This document shows, piece by piece, positions 10,142-18,552 of a DNA stretch of 64,000 nucleotides; within the stretch, counting starts at the first letter, position 1; the number at the start of each line of letters is the position of its first letter. The notes beneath the pieces were generated by a model, which saw only the letters and a program-made list of their open reading frames with translations, did not search any database and had not been told where the DNA came from. The position numbers were made by a program, and so were the translations under genes. This DNA comes from Zeimonas sp046347945 (GTDB taxonomy: Bacteria; Pseudomonadota; Gammaproteobacteria; Burkholderiales; Burkholderiaceae_E): NCBI GenBank assembly GCA_046347945.1, contig JAXMFB010000004.1:62001-126000 (forward strand). The letters run 5' to 3'.

Positions 10142-10202
10142 TTCAGACTCATCTCATGTTGGAAACACGAGACCTCGTTCAGACTCATCTCATATTGGAA
10201 AA
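10142..10202. repeat. Tandemly duplicated right-end repeat of the IS
   Basis: Two direct copies of a 25-bp sequence (10142-10166 and 10178-10202, 36-bp period) each begin TTCAGACTCATCTCAT and end TTGGAAA. They differ at one central base and at the very end. Both are inverted relative to the left end at 8727-8752. The second copy is either outside the element or part of a longer right end. Confidence 0.75.
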
Positions 10203-10281
10203 GACTCGGCGTCGCCACAATGGCGCACTCAGGCGTACGATCGAACAAGACAGCCAAAGTGTGCCCGGCCGGGAACCTGCC

Positions 10282-11331
10282 ATGAGTGCCAGCGCGCTCG
10301 TGATCGCTCCGAAGTGGATCGGCGAAGCCGTGATGGCCCAGCCGCTGCTTGCACTGTTGCGCCAGCGCGAGCCGTCGCTGAGGATCGACGCGCTGTGCGC
10401 GCCGCGCACGGCGGCGGTGTTCCGCGCGATGCCGAAGTGAACGAGGTGCTCGTGCTGCCCGGCGCGACACGGCGCCTGGCGCGACTCGGTGGCGCCTGGC
10501 GGCTCGGCTGGGGGCTTCGCTCGCGCGATTACCGTCGCGCGTACGTGCTGGGCGACGCGCCCGGCGCGGCGCTGGCCATGCTGGTCGCGGGAATCCCGGA
10601 ACGCATCGGCCACCGCGGCGAGGCGCACCGGATGTCGATCAACCGGGTGCACGAGCCGCAGGCCGCGGCGGCGCTGCCGAAAGTCGAGCACTACGCCCGG
10701 CTGGCATTCGCCCCGCGCGAGCCCCTCCCCGCCAGCCTCCCCGTGCCTCGGCTGCAGCGGTGCGCCGAGCGCGAGCGCGCGGTGCGCGCCCGCTTCGGGC
10801 TCGGCGACGCCGGGCCGCTGATCGTGCTGTGCCCCGGCGCCGATCAGGGCCGGCGCGCCGCTGGCCGATACGCCACTTCGCCGCGCTGGCCAACCTTCTC
10901 GCCGACGAGTGGCCCGAGGCGCAACTGGCCCTGCTCGATCCTGCAGCGAGCGGCCGGCAGCCACCGAGATCGCCGCCCTCTCGGGGCAACCGGTGCGCAA
11001 CCTGGCGGGCGAAACCGGGATCGACGACGTCGTCGCGATCGTCTCGCAGGCCGCCGGGATCGTCTCCGGCGACACAGGGCTGATGCACCTGGCGGCGGCG
11101 TTCGGCCGCCCGCAGGTGGCAATCTTCGGCGCGACCGACCCGCGGCACAGCCCACCGCGCTCGCCGCGCGCCCGCGTCGAATGGCTGCACCTCGGCTGCA
11201 GCCCGTGCTTCGGGCACGACTGCTCGCTCGGCCATCTCGACTGCCTGGGCCGCATCGCACCGACCACGGTATTCGACAGCCTGTCGAAAGCGATGCGCTT
11301 CGAGGCCGCCGGCATCCGCTCCGTGCGCTGA
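10282..11331 (+). pseudogene. waaF: ADP-heptose:LPS heptosyltransferase II, three frameshifts
   Basis: WaaF adds the second heptose of the lipopolysaccharide inner core. The start MSASALVIAPKWIGEAVMAQ is typical, and later blocks are clear: LVAGIPERIGHRGEAHRMS, GPLIVLCPGA, RWPIRHFAALANLLADEWPE, GIVSGDTGLMHLAAAFGRPQ, and FGATDPRHSPP. They fall in three different frames. Each switch needs one added base, near 10434 (atgccg|gaagtg), 10845 and 10937 (ctcg|gatcc). With three bases restored, a normal-length WaaF of about 350 residues results. As read the gene is non-functional. It lies just downstream of the IS right end, so its native promoter or readthrough from ilvE may also be lost. Sequencing error is a serious alternative. 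Confidence 0.88.
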
Positions 11332-11386
11332 GCCCGCCGGGCCCGACCGCATACACTGCGGGTTTCGCCGAAACGGCCCCCTTGCG

Positions 11387-11815
11387 ATGCGCCGCGCGCC
11401 GATCCTCTCCACCGCCGAAGCCGCCGAGGAAGCGTTCTACGACGCGATGCAGCGCGCCGACCTCGAGGCAATGATGGCCCTGTGGGCCGACGACGACGAG
11501 GTGATGTGCGTGCACCCGGGGCACCAGAGGCTGATCGGCCTCGACGCGATCCGGGCCTCGTGGGCGGCGATCTTCGCCAACGGTGGCGTCGACGTGCGCA
11601 CCGGCGACGTTCGCGTGCACACCGGCGCGATGCTCGCCGTGCACAACCTGGTCGAGCACGTCGTCGTCGCCGGTCGCGAAGGCCAGGAGATCGTCGCGTG
11701 CGTCGCCACCAACGTCTACGTCAAGCACCCGGGCGGCTGGCGGATCCTGCTGCACCACTCCGGACTGGGCTCCGGCGAGCCGCCGACGGTCGCCAGCGGA
11801 ACGGTGCTGCACTGA
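11387..11815 (+). CDS. SnoaL/NTF2-like fold protein
   Basis: This 142-residue cytosolic protein has a helix-rich start, with EEAFYDAMQRADLEAMMALW followed by ADDDEVMCVHPGHQRLIGLD. A beta-rich half ends in WRILLHHSGLG. The pattern is that of nuclear-transport-factor-2-like proteins (SnoaL/DUF4440 type), a cone-shaped fold used for small-molecule binding or catalysis. No specific substrate can be inferred. It lies between waaF and the YheT-like hydrolase gene, 41 bp upstream of the latter's start. Confidence 0.75.
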   Translation: MRRAPILSTAEAAEEAFYDAMQRADLEAMMALWADDDEVMCVHPGHQRLIGLDAIRASWAAIFANGGVDVRTGDVRVHTGAMLAVHNLVEHVVVAGREGQEIVACVATNVYVKHPGGWRILLHHSGLGSGEPPTVASGTVLH

Positions 11816-11856
11816 CCGGGCGCGCGGCGCCCGGTCGCGATTCGCGAGGCTGGACG

Positions 11857-12891
11857 GTGCCCGCGATCCCGTACTGTCCGCCCCGCTGGCTGCCGGGGCC
11901 GCACCTGCAGACGATCTGGCCCGCGACCCTGTCGCCGTGCCCGTCGATCGGCTGGCGACGCGAGCGCTGGGACACGCCGGACGGCGACTTCGTCGACGTC
12001 GATTTCGCCGATGCCGATGCCGATGCCGCTGATGTCGGCGTCGACGCCGCCGACGCCAACGTCGCGGGGGCTCGCGGCGGCGCACGCGCGCCGACGCTCG
12101 TGCTGTTCCACGGCCTCGAAGGCGGCTCGCGCAGCCACTACGCGCGCGCCTTCGCCGGGGCGGCACGGCGGCGCGGCTGGCACATCGCGGTGCCGCACTT
12201 CCGCGGCTGCAGCGGCGAACTCAATCGGGCGCCGCGCGCGTATCACTCCGGCGACTCGGCCGAGATCGACTGGATCCTGCGCCGCTTCGCGCGCGGCGCC
12301 ACGGGCGGCGAGCCGCTGGTGGCCGTCGGCGTATCGCTGGGCGGCAACGCCCTGCTCAAGTGGCTCGGCGAGCAGCGCGAGGCGGCGCGAATCGTTCGCG
12401 CCGCCGCCGCGATCTCCGCGCCGCACGACCTGCACGCGAGCGCGGTCGCGCTGTCGCGAGGCTTCAACCGCGTCTACGTGCGGCACTTCCTGAAGACACT
12501 CAAGCGCAAGAGCGACGCGAAGCTCGCGCAGTATCCGGGGCTCTTCGACCGCCAGCGCATGCTGCGCTCGCGCGACTTCTTCGACTTCGACGATGCGGTC
12601 ACCGCGCCGATGCACGGCTTCGCGAGCTGCTTCGACTACTGGGAGCGCTCGTCGTGCCGACGCTTCCTCGCGGACATCCGCGTGCCGACGCTGGTGCTCA
12701 ACGCGCGCAACGATCCGTTCCTGCCTGCGCGCGCGCTGGCAGCCCGCGACGAAGCGTCCGACCTGGTCACGCTCGACTATCCTGCCCAGGGCGGCCACGT
12801 CGGGTTCCCGCAGGGGCTCCCGCCCGGGCGCCTCGACTGGCTGCCGGCGCGCACGACGGACTGGCTCACGGAGGCACTCGCCGATGGATGA
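11857..12891 (+). CDS. YheT-family alpha/beta hydrolase
   Basis: The start is taken at GTG 11857 because the conserved N-terminus YCPPRWLPGPHLQTIWP begins there. The 344-residue protein has TLVLFHGLEGGSRSHYAR, PHFRGCSGELNRAPRAYHSG, the nucleophile-elbow GVSLGGNALLKWLG (Ser), PTLVLNARNDPFLP (Asp) and QGGHVGFP (His), a full hydrolase triad. YheT proteins are hydrolases of unsettled substrate. An unusual Asp-Ala rich insertion of about 25 residues follows the first strand, encoded by GCCGAT-like repeats around 12007-12058. The gene overlaps the next by 8 bp. Confidence 0.88.
   Translation: MPAIPYCPPRWLPGPHLQTIWPATLSPCPSIGWRRERWDTPDGDFVDVDFADADADAADVGVDAADANVAGARGGARAPTLVLFHGLEGGSRSHYARAFAGAARRRGWHIAVPHFRGCSGELNRAPRAYHSGDSAEIDWILRRFARGATGGEPLVAVGVSLGGNALLKWLGEQREAARIVRAAAAISAPHDLHASAVALSRGFNRVYVRHFLKTLKRKSDAKLAQYPGLFDRQRMLRSRDFFDFDDAVTAPMHGFASCFDYWERSSCRRFLADIRVPTLVLNARNDPFLPARALAARDEASDLVTLDYPAQGGHVGFPQGLPPGRLDWLPARTTDWLTEALADG
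12007..12058 (+). repeat. GCCGAT-type short tandem repeat inside the YheT-like gene
   Basis: Three perfect GCCGAT hexamers (12007-12024) are followed by diverged copies. They encode an Asp-Ala/Val-Asp tract in the hydrolase, probably a recent microsatellite-like expansion in a surface loop. Confidence 0.7.
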
Positions 12892-13432
12892 ACAGGTGCT
12901 GCGCGCCATGGCGCGATGGCCCGACGTGCCGGCGGTCTGGGGCTGGCTGCGGCTGGACCGCCGCGGCCGCTGGCTGCTCGTCGATCGCGGCCGCCCCGGC
13001 TTTGACGAGGCGCGCGACGGCGCCGGCAGCCCGATCGGCAACCCGCAGATCGTCGAGTTCATCGGGCGCAACTACGCCGCCGACGAGGCGGGTCGCTGGT
13101 ACTGGCAGAACGGACCGCAGCGCGTCTACGTCGACGTCGAGTCGGCACCGCTGGTGCTGAGGGTGTTCGGCGCGGCACCGCGCGTGCGGCTGGTCGCGCA
13201 CACCGGCCAGCCGATCGAGCGCATCGACCGGGCCTGGCTCGGCCCCGCGGGCGAGGTGCTGCTGCGCACCGACGCCGGCCCGGCGGTGGTACACGACCTC
13301 GATCTCGCGGCGCTCGCGCTGACCCAGGACGGCGACGCTGTCGTGCTCGAGATCGACGGGCGTGCGTTGCGCCTCGAGGCCACCGACTCGCCCCCGGACA
13401 CGCTCGGCTTCGTCGCGACGCCGCGAGGCTGA
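12884..13432 (+). CDS. DUF2946-family protein
   Basis: This 182-residue soluble protein begins MDEQVLRAMARWPDVPAVWG and includes FIGRNYAADEAGRWYWQNGP and QRVYVDVESAPLVLRV. These are typical of the DUF2946-type protein that follows yheT in Burkholderiales. No catalytic motif is apparent and the function is unknown. Its ATG lies inside the last codons of the YheT-like gene (8-bp overlap), indicating translational coupling. The DUF number is recalled from family resemblance and is less certain than the conservation of the pair. Confidence 0.72.
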   Translation: MDEQVLRAMARWPDVPAVWGWLRLDRRGRWLLVDRGRPGFDEARDGAGSPIGNPQIVEFIGRNYAADEAGRWYWQNGPQRVYVDVESAPLVLRVFGAAPRVRLVAHTGQPIERIDRAWLGPAGEVLLRTDAGPAVVHDLDLAALALTQDGDAVVLEIDGRALRLEATDSPPDTLGFVATPRG

Positions 13433-13449
13433 ATCAGGGCCCGTTCACC

Positions 13450-14940
13450 CTAGCGGCCGCTCTCGCGACGCTCCGCCTGCTCCTCGCGCCACCGCGCCTC
13501 GAGCTGCCGCAACCGCGCGTCGACCTCCGACGCGGTCCGGAAGTCGAGACCGCCGGCACGCTGGGCCAGCCGCAACTGCTCGATCGCCGCGGGTGTCGCG
13601 CCCAGCAGCACGAACTGCTCGGCCGCAGCGCGGTGCGCCCGGGCGGTCCGGCCCAGGCCTTCCTGCGCAGTCGACAGCATCCGCCACAGGTCGGCGTCGC
13701 CGCGGTACAGCTTCAGCGCGTCCTCCAGCACCGGCACCGCCGCGGCGTAGTCGCGCCGCGCGAGCAGCACCACGGCCTGCATGTGCGTGAGCGCCCGCGA
13801 CGACGGGTAGCTCGCCAGCGCCGCGTCGACGATCTTCTGCGCAGCCGCCGGGTCTCCGGCGTCCAGCTCGATCCGCGCGGCCAGCCGCTCGACGAACGGA
13901 TGCCCGGCCGGGAGCCGGCGGCGCACCTCGGCGAGCGCCTTGCGTGCCGCCGGCCAGTCGCGCGCGGCAGCCGCGACCGTCGCCAGCCCGAACCAGTTGG
14001 CCGCGTCGTCGATCGTGCGCTCGCGCACGCGGCGCTCGAACTGCGCGCGCATCAGCCGCAGGCCGTCGACGCTGGTATCGGAGAGCGCGCGCAGCCTGGC
14101 GCGCGCGAGACGGAAATCGACGCTGTCGGCGCGCTGCCGGTAGCGGGTCTCGCCGACGCGGGCCTGGATGTCGGCGATGCGATCGGAGGTGATCGGGTGC
14201 GTGCGCAGGTATTCCGGCGCGCTGCTGTCGTAGAGGCGCCCGGCCTGCTGCAGCCGCCCGAAGAACGACACCATGCCGTTGGCGTCGAAGCCGCCCTGGC
14301 GCAGGATGTCGAGGCCGACCCGGTCGGCCTCGCGCTCGGCGTCGCGCGAGAAGCTGAGCATCTGCTGCTGGGCCACCGTGCTGCCGAGCGAGGCCAGCCC
14401 GCCGACCGCCTGCGGGCTCGAGCGCGCGGCCAGCGCGGCGAGCACCAGCGCCGCGAGCATCACGACCGAGGCCTGGCGCTCCCGGGAAAGCATTCGCGCG
14501 AGGTGCCGCTGAGTCACATGGCCGATCTCGTGCGCCAGGACCGACGCCAGTTCGGACTCCGACTGCGCCGCGACGATCAGCCCGGTGTGCACGCCGATGT
14601 AGCCGCCGGGCAGCGCGAACGCGTTGAGCGTGCCGTCGCGCACCAGGAAGAACTCGAAGCCGTAGCCGGCCGCCGGCGTCGTCTCGGTCAGCTGGGCCGC
14701 GAAGCGGTTCAGGTAGTCGGTGATCTCGACGTCGTCGTGGATCGAGCCGCGCCGGCGCATCTCGCGCACGATCGACTCGCCGATGCGGCGCTCGGTGGCC
14801 GGCGACAGTTCGTCGGCCGACGCGTCGCCGAGCCTGGGCAGGTTGTCGACCTGCGCGCGGGCGAACGAGGGGGCGAACGCGAGCGCGCCGGCCAGCAAGG
14901 CCGCCATGCATCGCGACGACAGGCTACGACTCGGCAACAC
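13450..14940 (-). CDS. M48-family beta-barrel assembly-enhancing metalloprotease (BepA-like)
   Basis: This 496-residue periplasmic protein has a signal peptide (residues 1-30, cleavage after FARAQ). An M48 zinc protease domain carries HEIGH at residues 137-141 and a downstream glutamate ligand region RDAEREADRVGLDILRQGGF. The second half is TPR-like, for example YPSSRALTHMQAVVLLARRD and YRGDADLWRMLSTAQEGLGR. This is the domain order of E. coli BepA (YfgC), which helps assemble or degrade stalled LptD at the BAM complex. It is convergent with the DUF2946 gene and divergent from moaC. All catalytic residues are present. Confidence 0.9.
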   Translation of the reverse strand: MLPSRSLSSRCMAALLAGALAFAPSFARAQVDNLPRLGDASADELSPATERRIGESIVREMRRRGSIHDDVEITDYLNRFAAQLTETTPAAGYGFEFFLVRDGTLNAFALPGGYIGVHTGLIVAAQSESELASVLAHEIGHVTQRHLARMLSRERQASVVMLAALVLAALAARSSPQAVGGLASLGSTVAQQQMLSFSRDAEREADRVGLDILRQGGFDANGMVSFFGRLQQAGRLYDSSAPEYLRTHPITSDRIADIQARVGETRYRQRADSVDFRLARARLRALSDTSVDGLRLMRAQFERRVRERTIDDAANWFGLATVAAAARDWPAARKALAEVRRRLPAGHPFVERLAARIELDAGDPAAAQKIVDAALASYPSSRALTHMQAVVLLARRDYAAAVPVLEDALKLYRGDADLWRMLSTAQEGLGRTARAHRAAAEQFVLLGATPAAIEQLRLAQRAGGLDFRTASEVDARLRQLEARWREEQAERRESGR

Positions 14941-14992
14941 CGGAAATCCAGGAAAGGCGGGTTGCTATCATAGTCGGGACCGGAGCCCCACC

Positions 14993-15511
14993 ATGACCAG
15001 AGCCCCCCGAGCGTCGCCGGGCGACGCGCTGACGCATTTCGACCCGGCCGGCCGCGCGCACATGGTCGACGTCGCCGGCAAGGCGGTCACCCATCGCGTG
15101 GCCGTCGCGCGGGGCACGATCCGCATGAAGCCCGCGACGCTGGCGCTGGTGCGCGAAGGCACCGCGAAGAAGGGCGACGTGATCGGCGTGGCGCGCATCG
15201 CCGCGATCCAGGGGGCCAAGCGAACCGCCGACCTCATTCCCCTGTGCCACCCGCTGCCGATCACGCGGGTCGCGGTGGATTTCGACATCGACGAGGCCGC
15301 CAGCGCCGTGCACTGCACGGCCACGGTCGAATGCGAAGGCAAGACCGGCGTCGAGATGGAGGCCCTGACGGCGGTGCAGGTCGGCCTGCTCACCGTCTAC
15401 GACATGTGCAAGGCGGTCGATCGCGGCATGGTGATCGAGCGCGTGCAACTGATGGAGAAGCACGGCGGCAAGAGCGGGAGCTTCGTGGCCGCCGGGCCCG
15501 ACGCACCCTAG
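14993..15511 (+). CDS. moaC: Cyclic pyranopterin monophosphate synthase
   Basis: This 172-residue enzyme converts the MoaA product to cyclic pyranopterin monophosphate in molybdenum cofactor synthesis. It shows the MoaC signature DLIPLCHPLPITRVAVDFDI, then EGKTGVEMEALTAVQVGLLT and DMCKAVDRGMVIERVQLMEK with terminal KHGGKSG. The ATG at 14993 is chosen because the family N-terminus (LTHFDPAGRAHMVDV) follows closely. It is divergent from the BepA-like gene. Confidence 0.95.
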   Translation: MTRAPRASPGDALTHFDPAGRAHMVDVAGKAVTHRVAVARGTIRMKPATLALVREGTAKKGDVIGVARIAAIQGAKRTADLIPLCHPLPITRVAVDFDIDEAASAVHCTATVECEGKTGVEMEALTAVQVGLLTVYDMCKAVDRGMVIERVQLMEKHGGKSGSFVAAGPDAP

Positions 15512-15576
15512 CCTGCGGCCCGTGGCCGCGCGCGCGGCGGGTCGATCGAAGTCCCCCTCACCGGAGCCAGAAGACC

Positions 15577-16365
15577 ATGGACAGGAACTACCAGGACATC
15601 CTCTACGAAGTGCGCAACGGCGCCGCGTGGGTCACGATCAACCGCCCCGACAAGATGAACGCGTTCCGCGGCCAGACCTGCGACGAGCTGATCCACGCGA
15701 TCAACCGCGCCGGCTACGACCGCGAGATCGGCGCGATCGTGCTGGCCGGCGCCGGCGACCGCGCGTTCTGCACCGGTGGCGACCAGTCGGCGCACGAGGG
15801 CCAGTACGACGGCCGCGGCACGATCGGCCTGCCGATGGAGGAGCTCCATGCGGCGATCCGCGACGTGCCCAAGCCGGTGATCGCGCGCGTGCAGGGCTAC
15901 GCGATCGGCGGCGGCAACGTGCTGTGCACGATCTGCGACTTCACGATCGCCTCCGAGAAGGCGGTGTTCGGCCAGGTGGGCCCGAAGGTCGGCTCGGTCG
16001 ATCCCGGCTACGGCACGGCGTTCCTGGCGCGCGTGGTCGGCGAGAAGAAGGCGCGCGAGATCTGGTACCTGTGCCGGCGCTACACGGCCGCCGAGGCGCT
16101 GGCGATGGGGCTGGTCAACGCGGTGGTGCCGCACGAGCAACTCGACGCCGAGGTGCAGAAGTGGTGCGACGAGATCATGGAGAAGAGCCCGACCGCGCTC
16201 GCGATCGCCAAGCGCTCGTTCAACATGGACACCGCGCACCAGGCGGGCATCGCCGGCATGGGGATGTACGCGCTCAAGCTCTACTACGACACCGAGGAAT
16301 CGCGCGAAGGCGTGCAGGCGTTCCTCGAGAAGCGCAAGCCGCAGTTCCGCAAGTACGCGAAGTAG
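15577..16365 (+). CDS. badI: BadI-like 2-ketocyclohexanecarboxyl-CoA hydrolase (crotonase family)
   Basis: The 262-residue crotonase-fold protein matches remembered BadI over long stretches, including AGAGDRAFCTGGDQS, DVPKPVIARVQGYAIGGGN, VGSVDPGYGTAFLARVVGEK and AIAKRSFNMDTAHQAGIAGM. BadI opens the ring of 2-ketocyclohexanecarboxyl-CoA to pimelyl-CoA in anaerobic benzoate/cyclohexanecarboxylate degradation. Close homologues include MenB-type naphthoate synthases. No other bad-pathway gene adjoins it, so the physiological substrate is uncertain. GGAG at 15563-15566 precedes the ATG. The nearest gene upstream is moaC (65-bp gap) and the next downstream gene is convergent. Confidence 0.82.
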   Translation: MDRNYQDILYEVRNGAAWVTINRPDKMNAFRGQTCDELIHAINRAGYDREIGAIVLAGAGDRAFCTGGDQSAHEGQYDGRGTIGLPMEELHAAIRDVPKPVIARVQGYAIGGGNVLCTICDFTIASEKAVFGQVGPKVGSVDPGYGTAFLARVVGEKKAREIWYLCRRYTAAEALAMGLVNAVVPHEQLDAEVQKWCDEIMEKSPTALAIAKRSFNMDTAHQAGIAGMGMYALKLYYDTEESREGVQAFLEKRKPQFRKYAK

Positions 16366-16384
16366 CAGCCCCCGCAGGCGCCGC

Positions 16385-18205
16385 TCAAACCCGGTAGCCG
16401 ACCGCCGCCTCGATCTGCTGCCGCTCGATGACGCCGCAGACCTCGCCGGGTCGTGCGGCGTCGCTGCTGCAGACCAGGCCGATCGGCGTCTGCGCCCGGT
16501 CGAGGCCGCGCAGCGCCTCGCCCAGCGTCGCGTGCAGCGACACGACGGCGAACGGCAACGCGTCGCGCTCGGCGGCGTCGACCGCGGCGGCGGCCTCGAC
16601 CGCGGCGGCGGCGTCGACCGCGGCGGCGTCCGTGCCTGCGGCGGCCGCGGCGCGCCGCGTTTCGGCAGGCACCTGCGCCCGCAGCACCGCGCCGATCGAG
16701 TCGCCGTCGGCGAGCAACAACCAGTCCGGATCCGACGCCAGCGCCTGCTCCCATCGCGCCGGCGGTGCTTCGCGATCGACGATCGCGAAGCGCCCGTTCA
16801 TCGCCGCGGCGACCCCGGTGCGATCGAGCAGCGCGGCGACCGGGTCGAACCGGTAGTCGATGCCGCGGCCGCGCAGGATCGCGACGAAGATCGGGTCCTG
16901 TCCGAATGCCGCGCGCGCGACGAGCAGCGCAGGGATGACCGCAGCCATGCCGGGCAGCAGCACGTCGGCGTGTCCGGTGAGTTCCAGGATCGCCATCAGA
17001 GCCGCCAGCGGCGCCTGCAGGCTCGCCCCCATCATCGCTGCGACCCCGAGCATCGCGTACAGGCCCGGCGAGGCACCCAGGCCAGGCGCGAGCGACTGAC
17101 CGACGATTCCCAACGCCGCGCCCGCGGTCGCGCCCATCACGACCATCGGCCCGATCAGCCCGCCGGGAAGGCCGAGGCCGCCGCAGGCGACCGTCGCCGC
17201 CAGCTTCAGCAGCGCGATGACGACCAGCGCCGCGAGGCCGATCTCGCCCAGCAACGTCAGTTGCACCGTGTCGTAACCCAGGCCCATGACCTCGGGTGCG
17301 GCGAGCGCGCACAGCCCGGTGAACGCGCCGGCCGCGGTCGTTCGCAACCACAGCGGAAGGTGGCGCGAGCGCTGGTCGAGGCGCCGCGTGCCCGCCACGT
17401 AGGCCGCGGCGAGGCAGCCGACGACCGCTCCGAGCACGACGATCCACGGCAGGTCGAGCAGCGACGCGCGCTGCAGCTCGGGTACCGCGAAGGCGGGATC
17501 GGCACCGTAGACGATCCGGCTCAGCGAGGTCGCGCTGACCGCCGCGAGGATCACCGGCGCGAACCCCACGAGCGTGTATTCGAGCAGCACCACTTCCATC
17601 GCGAACACCACGCCGGCGATCGGCGTGTTGAACGACGCGGCGATCGCGCCGGCCACCCCGCAGGCCACCAGTGTGCGCAGGCTGTTGTTCGGCAGGCGCA
17701 GCCACTGGCCGAACAGGCTGGCGCTGGCGGCGCCGACGTGGATCACCGGTCCCTCGCGGCCGACCGAATGCCCGCAGACGATCGAGATCGCGCCGCCGAC
17801 GAACTGCATCACGGCGTTTCGCCAGGGCATGCGTCCGGCCTGGCTCGCCAGTTGCGCCATCACGTGCGCGGGGCCGACCTGTCGCGAGCCCACCGACGCC
17901 CACTGGAAGATCAGGCCGACGGCAAGGCCCCCTGCAATCGGCAACGCGAGCCGCCAGGGCCAGGGAAGTGCCTCGAAACGCTCGGCGTCGTCCATCAGCC
18001 CCGCCACGACCAGCGTCTTCTCGGTGACCAGCCGGAACGCCACGATCAGGACGCCGACGACCAGCCCCGCGACGGCACCCAACGCCGACAGCGCCGCCAT
18101 CGCGTCGGCATGCGCAAGATCGTGGCGCAGGCGGTCCAGCGCAGGCCGCGGCCCGGCGTGGCGGCCGGCGCGCGAAGCGGCCGAACGCGGCGCGCGCACG
18201 GTCAC
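16385..18205 (-). CDS. ClC-family chloride channel or H+/Cl- antiporter with C-terminal regulatory domain
   Basis: The 606-residue membrane protein has ClC selectivity-filter motifs: the GREGPVIHVG block, VACGVAGAIAASFNTPIAG and GLGLPGGLIGPMVVMGATAG. The so-called gating-glutamate region GREGP is intact. After the channel (to about residue 410) comes a degenerate CBS-like cytoplasmic part interrupted by an Ala-rich linker encoded by three 18-bp repeats. The start is GTG at 18205, whose GTGA overlaps the TGA stop of the DUF3147 gene upstream, so the two are translationally coupled. Channel versus exchanger cannot be decided from sequence alone. It is convergent with the badI-like gene. Confidence 0.9.
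   Translation of the reverse strand: MTVRAPRSAASRAGRHAGPRPALDRLRHDLAHADAMAALSALGAVAGLVVGVLIVAFRLVTEKTLVVAGLMDDAERFEALPWPWRLALPIAGGLAVGLIFQWASVGSRQVGPAHVMAQLASQAGRMPWRNAVMQFVGGAISIVCGHSVGREGPVIHVGAASASLFGQWLRLPNNSLRTLVACGVAGAIAASFNTPIAGVVFAMEVVLLEYTLVGFAPVILAAVSATSLSRIVYGADPAFAVPELQRASLLDLPWIVVLGAVVGCLAAAYVAGTRRLDQRSRHLPLWLRTTAAGAFTGLCALAAPEVMGLGYDTVQLTLLGEIGLAALVVIALLKLAATVACGGLGLPGGLIGPMVVMGATAGAALGIVGQSLAPGLGASPGLYAMLGVAAMMGASLQAPLAALMAILELTGHADVLLPGMAAVIPALLVARAAFGQDPIFVAILRGRGIDYRFDPVAALLDRTGVAAAMNGRFAIVDREAPPARWEQALASDPDWLLLADGDSIGAVLRAQVPAETRRAAAAAGTDAAAVDAAAAVEAAAAVDAAERDALPFAVVSLHATLGEALRGLDRAQTPIGLVCSSDAARPGEVCGVIERQQIEAAVGYRV
16571..16624. repeat. Three 18-bp tandem repeats in the ClC gene
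   Basis: Units at 16571-16588, 16589-16606 and 16607-16624 are identical but for one base in the middle copy (GTC versus CTC). On the coding strand they give an Ala-Ala-Val-Asp/Glu-Ala-Ala repeat that lengthens the linker in the cytoplasmic domain. Confidence 0.85.
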
Positions 18206-18552
18206 AGGAGCTCGATCCCGAAGCGGCGCACGACCAGCGCGAACAGGCCGAAGCTCACGATCGTGACGACGACGCAGGTACCCAGCGCAGGCCAGAAACC
18301 GATGCGCGGCAGCAGCGCGGGAAAGACGAGGAACATCGGCAGCGTGGGCACCACGTACCAGAACGTGTACCAGGCAAGGTCCGCGATTTTCTGCTGCGGC
18401 TGGTTCTCCAGGTGTAGCCAGACCAGTGCCAGCAGGCTCACCAGCGGCAGGGCCCCGACGAACGCGCCGAGCCGGCCGGTGCGCCGCGCGAGCTCGGAGA
18501 CGAGCACGACGACCGCCGCGGTCGCGAAATACTTCGTGACGAGCCAGGCCAT
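18202..18552 (-). CDS. DUF3147-family small membrane protein
   Basis: The 116-residue protein has about four membrane helices: MAWLVTKYFATAAVVVLVSE, GALPLVSLLALVWLHL, WYVVPTLPMFLVFPALL and ALGTCVVVTIVSFGLFALVV. This is the size and pattern of DUF3147 proteins, whose function is unknown. The ATG at 18550-18552 begins the recognisable domain; longer upstream reading is not homologous. Its stop codon overlaps the GTG of the ClC gene, suggesting related ion or membrane roles. Confidence 0.8.
   Translation of the reverse strand: MAWLVTKYFATAAVVVLVSELARRTGRLGAFVGALPLVSLLALVWLHLENQPQQKIADLAWYTFWYVVPTLPMFLVFPALLPRIGFWPALGTCVVVTIVSFGLFALVVRRFGIELL

Larger units (their letters stand above)
8727..10166 (-). 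mobile_element. Degenerate insertion sequence with terminal inverted repeats
   Basis: A roughly 1.44-kb element lies between the zinc-finger gene and waaF. Its left end (8727-8752) and right end (10142-10166) are inverted copies sharing TTCAGACTCATCT and, after a few variable bases, TTGGAAA. A second right-end copy follows at 10178-10202. Inside, on the minus strand, is a broken integrase-type (rve, DDE) transposase gene. No target-site duplication was identified. The family is not certain; the protein resembles integrase-core transposases of the IS481/ISNCY kind. The element separates two genes that are normally adjacent. Confidence 0.78.
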
